Assembly: GCF_021261315.1 (NCBI RefSeq) | Contig: NZ_JAJSAX010000001.1 | Location: 682,001 to 746,000, forward strand | Reading direction: 5' to 3' | DNA: 64,000 bases | Source: Epilithonimonas sp. JDS | Lineage (GTDB): Bacteria > Bacteroidota > Bacteroidia > Flavobacteriales > Weeksellaceae | Shown: in pieces, positions 57,612 through 64,000 of the stretch | Numbering within the stretch: position 1 is the first letter of the stretch | Layout of the letters: each line of letters starts with the position of its first letter | The notes under the pieces: generated by a model | Database searches by the model: none | What the model saw: only the letters and a program-made list of their open reading frames with translations | What the model was told of the DNA's origin: nothing | Translations under genes and position numbers: made by a program

Positions 57612-59810
57612 TTATTCTTTTGTGAATTTGAATGCTCTTCCGCCTTGTGAGAAGTCGATGCTCTTTTTATCTGCACTGAATGTGATAGATACATCGGCCT
57701 GCTCAAAAGAGAATTTGTTCTGTCCCAAATATTCCAAAGCAAACTCTGGCTGACCAGTTGCTTGACCGTACAACTGCCCTCCTTTTTCTGTGAAAGTCAG
57801 TTTCAACGGCACTTCTTTGGTGCTGAAAGTTCCTGCAAATTCTTTCATATTTACTTTTTCCACAGGCACAGCTTGAGCTGAAGTCCAAACATTGTTTTTT
57901 GCATTGATATCAGGAACGCCGGAAGCTGGGTCTAATTTCACCTCACTTACTTCTTTGGTAGAATTTACTTTGAACGTCCATTCTGTGTTGCGTTTCCAAA
58001 CCTCAACAGGTAATTTCACCACCTGAGTTGTTCCATCTTTGAATTTAACTTCAACCGTTGTCGGCATTGGCAACTGACCAAGATTCTCAACCGTGATCTG
58101 TGCGCCGTTTTTATAATCGCCATTGAATGGTTTTACCGATTTCACTGCCTGATCTACTTTCCACTTGTTCATAAACCAGCCTCTCCAGAACCAGTTCAAC
58201 TCTTCTCCGGAAACATTTTCCATTGTGTGGAAGAAATCCCAAGGTGTTGGATGTTTGAATGCCCAACGTGCCACATAAGTTCTGAATGCTTTATCAAATT
58301 TCTCAGGACCCAAGATTGTTTCTCTTAAAATTCCCAATCCCATTCCCGGTTTGAAGTAAGCCAAAACACCGATGCTTCTTTCCTTCATATTATCAGGACC
58401 TACCATTACCGGCTCGTAGCTGTCATTCAAGACAAATCCTCCCATTTTGCCAATATCCTGCTTGTGGTAGTATTCGCCTTTGTTGAATGCCGCTGTAGAA
58501 CCATCATTGATAAAAGTATTGAAACCTTCGTCCATCCAGGCAAACAATCTCTCGTTGGAACCTACGATCATTGGAAACCAGGTGTGGCCAAATTCGTGAT
58601 CGGTAACGCCCCACAGACTTTCGCCTTTGGAACTCATATGACAGAAGACGATTCCCGGATATTCCATTCCGCCTTCGTTCCCCGCAACGTTGGTTGCTGC
58701 CGGATAAGGATATTCGAACCATTTTCCTGAATAATGTTCGATGGAAGCTTTCGTGTATTCTGTTGATCTTCCCCAAGCTTTCTCGCCGGCACTTTCTACA
58801 GGATAAGCCGAGATTGCCAAAGATTTTTTACCACTTGGAAGATTGATTCTCGCAGCATCAAGAATGAAAGCTGCAGACGAAGCCCAAGCGAAATCCCTCG
58901 CTTTTTCTATTTTGAATTTCCAGGTTTTAGTTCCTGTTGCATTATTTTTTCCCAATTCAGATTCCGGGCGGATAGCAACTGTTGCCTCACTGGTTCTCGC
59001 CTTGTTCCAACGGCTTACTTCTTCTTTGGAGTAAACTTCTTTTTCATTAAGCAATTCTCCTGAAGCTACAACGTACTGATTGGCAGGAACTGTAATATTG
59101 GCTGATAAAGTGCCGTATTCCAAATAAAATTCGGAAGCTCCTAAATATGGCATCGTGTTCCATCCCAAAACGTCGTCATAAACGCACATTCTTGGGTACC
59201 ATTGCGCCATTGTGAAGATTTTACCATTCTTAGTATCCTCTACACCCATTCTATCAGAGCCGTATTTCGGAGAAAGGAAAGAATATTCTATTTTCAATTT
59301 TGCAACACCACCATTCGCTTTAAGATCGTTTGGAAGATCAATTTGCATTCTGGTATCGGTGATGGTATATTTCACATCTTTGCCGTCATATTTTACAGAT
59401 TTGATCTTGTAACCGCCATCAAACTCTTCGCCGTGGGCGCCATTTCTACTTCCGGAAAGTGGCACAACTCCATTACCTCGCGAGTCCTTTGCAAAAAGAT
59501 TCTGATCCAATTGCAACCATAGAAATCCTAACTTGTCAGGACTGTTGTTGGTATAAGTGATCTCGGCTGAACCTGTGATCTCATTTTTAACAGCATCAAG
59601 GCTGACATTGAGTTGATAGTCTGCTGCGTTCTGCCAGTATTTGTGACCAGGTTGTCCGCTTGCAGAGCGCGTTTCTGTTCCGGTCTGAGGATAGAACAAG
59701 GGTTTGAAAGCTTCGGTGTAGCTGTAGGCAGGCGTTTCCTGCGCGTAGCTATTTGCTGAGAAGGCAAATATCGCAACCGCAGAAAGAAGTGTTGGAATTT
59801 TGAATTTCAT
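57612..59810 (-). CDS. Secreted M1-family zinc metallopeptidase
   Basis: A 732-residue aminopeptidase-like enzyme with signal peptide [24 protein letters not shown] (core [16 protein letters not shown]). The N-terminal beta-saddle includes [24 protein letters not shown] (in part [17 protein letters not shown]). The zinc site is HEFGHTWFP with the third ligand Glu in [12 protein letters not shown]; the exopeptidase motif GAMEN appears as GGMEY, a variation seen in Bacteroidota M1 proteins. The C-terminal 80 residues ([17 protein letters not shown]) form a small beta domain. It probably degrades peptides in the periplasm. A 22-bp tandem palindrome array lies 87 bp upstream of its start. Confidence 0.9.
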   Translation of the reverse strand: MKFKIPTLLSAVAIFAFSANSYAQETPAYSYTEAFKPLFYPQTGTETRSASGQPGHKYWQNAADYQLNVSLDAVKNEITGSAEITYTNNSPDKLGFLWLQLDQNLFAKDSRGNGVVPLSGSRNGAHGEEFDGGYKIKSVKYDGKDVKYTITDTRMQIDLPNDLKANGGVAKLKIEYSFLSPKYGSDRMGVEDTKNGKIFTMAQWYPRMCVYDDVLGWNTMPYLGASEFYLEYGTLSANITVPANQYVVASGELLNEKEVYSKEEVSRWNKARTSEATVAIRPESELGKNNATGTKTWKFKIEKARDFAWASSAAFILDAARINLPSGKKSLAISAYPVESAGEKAWGRSTEYTKASIEHYSGKWFEYPYPAATNVAGNEGGMEYPGIVFCHMSSKGESLWGVTDHEFGHTWFPMIVGSNERLFAWMDEGFNTFINDGSTAAFNKGEYYHKQDIGKMGGFVLNDSYEPVMVGPDNMKERSIGVLAYFKPGMGLGILRETILGPEKFDKAFRTYVARWAFKHPTPWDFFHTMENVSGEELNWFWRGWFMNKWKVDQAVKSVKPFNGDYKNGAQITVENLGQLPMPTTVEVKFKDGTTQVVKLPVEVWKRNTEWTFKVNSTKEVSEVKLDPASGVPDINAKNNVWTSAQAVPVEKVNMKEFAGTFSTKEVPLKLTFTEKGGQLYGQATGQPEFALEYLGQNKFSFEQADVSITFSADKKSIDFSQGGRAFKFTKE

Positions 59811-59896
59811 TGAGGAATAGATTTATTATTAAAATAAAATTAGTCAATAAAATCCGGAACTTGTTACATCATTAGGAATAACTGTGAGATAGGACA

Positions 59897-59989
59897 AAAA
59901 AAAAGTAGGCTTACAATCGGGTGAAAGTAAGCTTACATTTGGTCAAGAGTAAGCTTAGTATTTGATAAGAGTAAGCTTACTTTTTTTTG
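59897..59989. repeat. 22-bp tandem array of GTAAGCTTAC palindromes
   Basis: Four units start at 59905, 59927, 59949 and 59971, exactly 22 bp apart: GTAGGCTTAC, GTAAGCTTAC, GTAAGCTTAG and GTAAGCTTAC. Spacers are similar (ATTTGGTCAAGA, TATTTGATAAGA). The array is bracketed by an A run on the left and a T run on the right, so the outermost units also make a long hairpin. It lies between the hypothetical gene ending at 60017 and the M1 peptidase start at 59810; it could be a stacked operator or a terminator. Confidence 0.7.
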
Positions 59990-60016
59990 TATTGAATCGC
60001 ATTATTGAAAATTAGG

Positions 60017-60442
60017 TCAATTATTTCTTTCAAATATAATATCATCTTGATTATTTTTAGAAAGCGTATTCTGCCAATTAGTGATGATGTGTAAATTCTC
60101 GTCAAGCTTAATTTTAAACTTATAAAAACCTGATTTTTCTAAATTTATTTCAAACAACTCATTTATCGTTTTAATTTCATAAACAATCTTAGATTCTCCA
60201 GCGACAGAGTATCTTTTAGATATGACATTAATAATTTCGTCCCATCTTATAAATCTTCGGGATTCTTTTGATTTCAAGTAGAAACCATCATCTCGATATT
60301 CAAAATCGCCATCAAACTCCGCCAATTTTTCTACATCTTCATACGTTCTGATGTCATTGATAGTTCTGTAATTTTTATCCCAATAATATGCAACAACAAA
60401 AATCAAAATTGCTATCACCACAAATAGAATAAACGTGTTCAT
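60017..60442 (-). CDS. Membrane-anchored hypothetical protein
   Basis: A 141-residue protein with one N-terminal membrane helix (TFILFVVIAILIFVVAYYW) followed by a soluble domain (GDFEYRDDGFYLKSKESRRF; IRWDEIINVISKRY) that resembles small PH-like or DUF domains in Bacteroidota; not assigned. ATG at 60442 chosen; a TTG three codons upstream overlaps the dienoyl-CoA reductase stop. Five bp separate it from the upstream reductase gene, so it is probably co-transcribed. Confidence 0.6.
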   Translation of the reverse strand: MNTFILFVVIAILIFVVAYYWDKNYRTINDIRTYEDVEKLAEFDGDFEYRDDGFYLKSKESRRFIRWDEIINVISKRYSVAGESKIVYEIKTINELFEINLEKSGFYKFKIKLDENLHIITNWQNTLSKNNQDDIIFERNN

Positions 60443-60447
60443 TCTTA

Positions 60448-61329
60448 TCAATTAGATTTCTTCGATTTGATCATGGCTTCCAAAGTATCCCACATCTCCT
60501 GCGGAATATCCTCCAGCATATTGAACTCGCCGGCACCTTGTAGCCACTCACCACCATCGATGGTCACCACTTCGCCATTTACGAAAGATGAAAAATCAGA
60601 AACAAGATAGGCCGCAAGATTGGCCAGTTCCTGATGTTCTCCTACTCTTTTGAGTGGATTTTTTTTAGCCAGATCAAATTTATCTTTCATATCGCCAGGT
60701 AACAATCTGTCCCAAGCACCTTTGGTAGGAAATGGTCCTGGAGCAATCGCGTTGAAACGGATGTTATATTTCCCCCACTCTACAGCCAGACTTCTTGTCA
60801 TTGCCAAAACGCCAGCTTTTGCACAAGCGGACGGAACAACGTAAGCAGAGCCTGTCCAGGCGTAAGTGGTCACAATATTCAGGACCGTTCCTGGAACTTT
60901 GTTGTCTATCAAATATTTCCCGATGGAAAGTGTGCAGTTTTTGGTTCCTTTCAAAACAATATCAAGGATGGAATCAAATGCAGAATGCGTCAATCTTTCG
61001 GTTGGTGAGATGAAGTTTCCGGCGGCGTTGTTCAAGAGAATATCTATTCTCCCGAATTCCTTCAAAGTGGCTTCTTTCATAGCTTCCACTTCGTCCCAGT
61101 TTCGGACGTCGCAGGCTACGCAAAGGACTTTTCCGCCGGTTTCTTCTTCAAGTTCTTTTGCAGTTCCTTGAAGTTTTTCCAGGTTTCTGGAAGTGATTAC
61201 GACTTTTGCACCGAGCTGAAGAAAATATTTGGTCATTGCTTTTCCCAGTCCGCTTCCGCCACCTGTCACGATGGCAACTTTATCTTTGAGTGCGTCTTCG
61301 CGCAACATTGGTTGTGAATATGGATTCAT
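60448..61329 (-). CDS. 2,4-dienoyl-CoA reductase-like SDR (DECR1 type)
   Basis: A 293-residue short-chain dehydrogenase with TGGGSGLG for NADP(H) binding and LLNNAAGNFISPTERL. The usual YxxxK is replaced by SACAK: VVPSACAKAGVLAMTRSLAVEWGKYNIRFN (in part PSACAKAGVLAM and EWGKYNIRFNAIAPGP), as in eukaryotic mitochondrial 2,4-dienoyl-CoA reductase, where Tyr, Ser and Lys play altered roles. EELANLAAYLVSDFSS-like HQELANLAAYLVSDFSSFVNG completes the match. Likely role: reduction of 2,4-dienoyl-CoA during unsaturated fatty acid oxidation. Divergent from the next SDR gene. Confidence 0.85.
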   Translation of the reverse strand: MNPYSQPMLREDALKDKVAIVTGGGSGLGKAMTKYFLQLGAKVVITSRNLEKLQGTAKELEEETGGKVLCVACDVRNWDEVEAMKEATLKEFGRIDILLNNAAGNFISPTERLTHSAFDSILDIVLKGTKNCTLSIGKYLIDNKVPGTVLNIVTTYAWTGSAYVVPSACAKAGVLAMTRSLAVEWGKYNIRFNAIAPGPFPTKGAWDRLLPGDMKDKFDLAKKNPLKRVGEHQELANLAAYLVSDFSSFVNGEVVTIDGGEWLQGAGEFNMLEDIPQEMWDTLEAMIKSKKSN

Positions 61330-61545
61330 TAAGTGAATGATTTTAGATTAAAATTGAAATCATTTGTGGCTTTGGTAAAATTAGATTTTTATTTTGTATT
61401 GGAAATTAACAAAAGTTATGCGCGAAATATTATCACATCATCAGACATATTAGTTTTGGCTACAACAATCTTTGATTTGGTCACATTGAAGATTTCATTC
61501 TTTTCCACCTTTGTACTGTAAAAATTAATCAATTAAAGTAAAAAA

Positions 61546-62385
61546 ATGGACACACAAAAAGTATGGTTCGTGACAGGAGCTTCAAAAGGATTAGGATTAA
61601 CTTTAGTCAAAAGATTATTGGCAGAAGGTTATTCCGTAGCGGCAACTTCAAGAAATATAGCTGAACTTCAGAAAGCCATCAGTGAAGAAAGTGCGACATT
61701 TCTTCCACTCGAAGTTGATTTGATTAACGAAAATTCTGTTGAGACAGCGGTTTCAAAATCAATAGAGAAATTCGGGAAGCTTGATGTTGTGGTGAATAAC
61801 GCCGGTTACGGACAATTGGGAACTTTGGAGGAAATTTCAGATTTGGAAAGCCGTCAGAATTTTGACACGAATGTTTTCGGTTCTTTAAATATCATCAGAA
61901 AGACAATGCCTTATTTAAGAGAACAGAAAAGTGGATTCATTATCAATATCGCTTCTATTGGTGGATTGACAGGAGAATTTGCAGGTTGGGGAATTTACTG
62001 CGCCACCAAGTTTGCAGTCGTTGGTTTTACAGAAGCTTTGGCTGCGGAAGTGAAAGAATTCGGAGTAAATGCAACCGTAGTTTATCCCGGATATTTCAGA
62101 ACAGATTTCTTAACGTGTGGTTCACTCAGAACACCAAAAACTGAAATGGAAGAATACACTGTAGCAAGACAACTTCAGACTGCACACGAAAAAGATATCA
62201 ATGGAAATCAACCCGGCGACCCTGAAAAAGCAGCTGTAGCATTGATGGAATTGGTAGCATTGGAAAATCCGCCTGTACATTTGGTTTTAGGCTCTGATGC
62301 ATTCGGTATTGCCGGAAATAAATTAAATGCACTTCAAAGTGAAATTTCTGAATTTAAAACGCTAAGTACATCTACAGATTATTAA
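61546..62385 (+). CDS. Short-chain dehydrogenase/reductase
   Basis: A 279-residue classical SDR: cofactor loop TGASKGLG, NNAGYG, the catalytic Ser of INIASIGGLTG and the YCATKFAV Tyr/Lys pair, with an extended C-terminal region (TVVYPGYFRTDFLT) typical of the 3-ketoacyl/retinol-dehydrogenase-like SDRs that follow AraC regulators. Substrate unknown. It is followed by a terminator and then an AraC regulator on the same strand; another SDR lies beyond. The 215-bp gap upstream, shared with the divergent reductase, contains no further gene. Confidence 0.85.
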   Translation: MDTQKVWFVTGASKGLGLTLVKRLLAEGYSVAATSRNIAELQKAISEESATFLPLEVDLINENSVETAVSKSIEKFGKLDVVVNNAGYGQLGTLEEISDLESRQNFDTNVFGSLNIIRKTMPYLREQKSGFIINIASIGGLTGEFAGWGIYCATKFAVVGFTEALAAEVKEFGVNATVVYPGYFRTDFLTCGSLRTPKTEMEEYTVARQLQTAHEKDINGNQPGDPEKAAVALMELVALENPPVHLVLGSDAFGIAGNKLNALQSEISEFKTLSTSTDY

Positions 62386-62391
62386 ATTTGT

Positions 62392-62420
62392 AAAGGCAAC
62401 AGTTTCTTGCTGTTGCCTTT
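62392..62420 (+). terminator. Terminator between SDR and AraC gene
   Basis: AAAGGCAACAG (62392-62402) and CTGTTGCCTTT (62410-62420) form a perfect 11-bp stem, loop TTTCTTG, followed by AATTTTTA. Confidence 0.8.
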
Positions 62421-62433
62421 AATTTTTAAAGTT

Positions 62434-63348
62434 ATGCATAACAGAAAATTATACACCATCGATACCATTTCTGAATTTCACAGAATTTCAGGATTGCCCA
62501 AACCTCAGCATCCGCTCATCAGTCTGGTGGATTACAGTTTGGTAGAGTATCAAATCGAGGAATCCGAAATAAGCTGGGTTCAGGATTTGTATTTTATGGG
62601 TTTCAAAAGAGATATTCAGGGGAAACTTCACTACGGTCAGGGTCAGTATGATTTTGATGAAGGTTTAATGTGTTTTATTGCGCCGAGACAGGTTGTCAAA
62701 ATGGTTATCAGCAAATATGAAACAAAACCATCAGGATATCTTTTGGCTTTTCATCCAGATTTTATTTGGAATACACCTTTGGCAAAAACCATTAATAACT
62801 ACAAATTTTTCGGTTATGATGTGAACGAAGCATTATTCCTATCTGAAAAGGAAGAAGAGACGTTAATTGGACTTTTCAAAGGCATTGAAAAAGAATACCA
62901 ATCGGGAATTGACCAGTTTACACAAAGTATTATTATCTCTCAGATTGAGGTGATTTTAAATTACTGCGAAAGATTTTACCAAAGACAGTTTATTACCCGA
63001 AAAAAGACCAATCATCAGGTTTTAGATAAATTAGAAATCATTCTGGAAGATTATTTTAATGAAAATGTGATTGATAAAGGCTTACCGACCGCCAATTATG
63101 TTGCTGAACAATTGAATATCTCAACCAATTATTTAGGAAGTTTATTGAAGCAATTAACCGGACAAACCACACAGCAACACATCCACGAAAAACTAATTGA
63201 AAAAGCTAAAGAAAAACTTTCAACAACATCGCTTTCAGTAAGTGAAATTTCGTATGAATTGGGATTCGAGCATTCACAGTCTTTCAGTAAACTGTTTAAA
63301 GCTAAAACGGATATTTCGCCTTTGGAATTTCGGAAATCTTTTAATTAA
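62434..63348 (+). CDS. AraC-family transcriptional regulator
   Basis: A 304-residue regulator. The N-terminal part (residues 1-190) is a cupin-like sensing domain (FYMGFKRDIQGKLHYGQGQY; LMCFIAPRQVVKM). The C-terminal two HTH motifs are VAEQLNISTNYLGSLLKQ and VSEISYELGFEHSQSFSKLF followed by KAKTDISPLEFRK, the AraC signature. ATG at 62434 chosen because an upstream frame start at 62407 lies in the terminator. Position between two SDR genes suggests it regulates one or both; the effector is unknown. Confidence 0.88.
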   Translation: MHNRKLYTIDTISEFHRISGLPKPQHPLISLVDYSLVEYQIEESEISWVQDLYFMGFKRDIQGKLHYGQGQYDFDEGLMCFIAPRQVVKMVISKYETKPSGYLLAFHPDFIWNTPLAKTINNYKFFGYDVNEALFLSEKEEETLIGLFKGIEKEYQSGIDQFTQSIIISQIEVILNYCERFYQRQFITRKKTNHQVLDKLEIILEDYFNENVIDKGLPTANYVAEQLNISTNYLGSLLKQLTGQTTQQHIHEKLIEKAKEKLSTTSLSVSEISYELGFEHSQSFSKLFKAKTDISPLEFRKSFN

Positions 63349-63453
63349 TCAATAAAATTCCGTTTACCAATATTGCTACACTAAAGACCAATTTGGTTAT
63401 TTTTTTCACTTTGGCAATCAAGAACTTTGCATAATAAATTAAAACAAAATATT

Positions 63454-64000
63454 ATGCAAAATCTTAAAGGAAAAGTGGTAGCTGTTACCGGAGCAAGTGC
63501 AGGAATTGGAAAAGCGATTGCCATAAAATTGGCAGAAAACGGGGTGAAAGTTGTTTTGGGAGCGCGGAACATTGAGCAATTGCAAAGCATAGTTGATTAC
63601 ATTAAAAACAACAACGGCGATGCAATCTCTGTAAAAATAGATGTGAGCAAAAAAGAAGATTTGATTCATTTTGTAAACGCTGCTATTGAAAAATACGGAA
63701 CATTAGACGTCATCATCAATAATGCAGGAGTGGCGCAGCTTAGCCGGATTGATGAACTGGATGTTGACGGCTGGGAGCAAATGATTGACATCAATATTAA
63801 AGGGGTCTTGTATGGAATGGCAGCCGCAATTCCTGTTTTCAAACAACAGCAGTCGGGTCATATTGTGAATATCATTTCTACTTCAGGAATCAAAATTGTT
63901 CCGACACAGGGGATTTATGCAGGTACAAAAAATGCTGTTCGTACTATTTCGGAAGCCTTTCGTCAGGAATCGGATGGGAAGATCAGAATTACGGGAATTT
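63454..64000 (+). CDS. Short-chain dehydrogenase/reductase, cut by window end
   Basis: Starts MQNLKGKVVAVTGASAGIG and runs open for 182 codons to the window end. Visible SDR marks: TGASAGIG, NNAGVAQLS, the catalytic Ser of NIISTSGIK and the YAGTK Tyr/Lys pair. The C-terminus, including the substrate loop, is missing. It lies 105 bp after the AraC gene on the same strand, with ACTTTG-type promoter remnants at about 63410 and 63423. Confidence 0.85.
   Translation, partial: MQNLKGKVVAVTGASAGIGKAIAIKLAENGVKVVLGARNIEQLQSIVDYIKNNNGDAISVKIDVSKKEDLIHFVNAAIEKYGTLDVIINNAGVAQLSRIDELDVDGWEQMIDINIKGVLYGMAAAIPVFKQQQSGHIVNIISTSGIKIVPTQGIYAGTKNAVRTISEAFRQESDGKIRITGI

Overview
The window is a low-GC chromosome segment of a flavobacterium, most likely Weeksellaceae (Chryseobacterium/Epilithonimonas-like). 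The reasons are the many TAnnTTTG-type -7 promoter elements, a SusC/SusD pair, a type IX secretion sorting domain, the Bacteroidota type of fused his genes (HisB, HisIE), a LytTR regulator with TPR histidine kinases, and Flavo-1-like structured RNAs. The species assignment is inference; no marker gene such as 16S rRNA is present.

Region by region. (1) 1-9436: tail of a class III aminotransferase, a START-like protein, a class IV aminotransferase, then a complete histidine operon hisG-D-C-B-H-A-F-IE. A 19-codon leader peptide with five consecutive His codons precedes it, together with a terminator/antiterminator pair. (2) 9440-19062: pdxH, yqgE, a secreted hypothetical protein, a SusC/SusD nutrient-uptake pair, DUF1398, an esterase, an Smr-domain protein, a YfcE-like phosphoesterase and a small membrane protein. 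(3) 19146-23557: truA, then a REP-associated tyrosine transposase flanked by inverted arrays of palindromic repeats (right array on a 53-bp period), an ABC exporter and two small membrane proteins. (4) 23595-31571: tyrosine/homogentisate catabolism (fumarylacetoacetase, HPPD, homogentisate dioxygenase) interleaved with a flavin reductase-like protein, a lipoprotein, a possible regulator and a CoA transferase. (5) 31998-37393: Bax inhibitor-1 protein, a TonB receptor with a Cys pair next to a thioredoxin-fold protein, mpl and a small hypothetical gene. (6) 37540-42386: two paralogous TPR histidine kinases and a LytTR response regulator, divergent from a three-gene surface-protein locus (42516-45971) that includes an 849-residue repeat protein. 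(7) 46300-47614: a small membrane protein and a trypsin-like protease broken by an in-frame stop.

(8) 47762-55995 is the most unusual part: an 8.2-kb integrative element in the 3' end of tRNA-Cys. It is bounded by a 12-bp core direct repeat inside a 62-bp repeat that is 89% identical. It carries a tyrosine integrase, a Fic protein, an array of about 41-bp-spaced GTGTTAAG repeats, an excisionase-like HTH protein, a replication-initiator-like protein, a phage-virion-like protein and two frameshifted genes. Tandem GGTTGGAATT motifs at both ends look like integrase arm sites. The element brings its own copy of the tRNA terminator.

(9) 56163-64000: a Flavo-1-like RNA, ribBA, an M1 peptidase with a 22-bp tandem palindrome array upstream, a membrane-anchored hypothetical protein, a DECR-like dienoyl-CoA reductase, an SDR, an AraC regulator and a second SDR cut by the window end.

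Assignments rest on motif recognition only; no database search was run.
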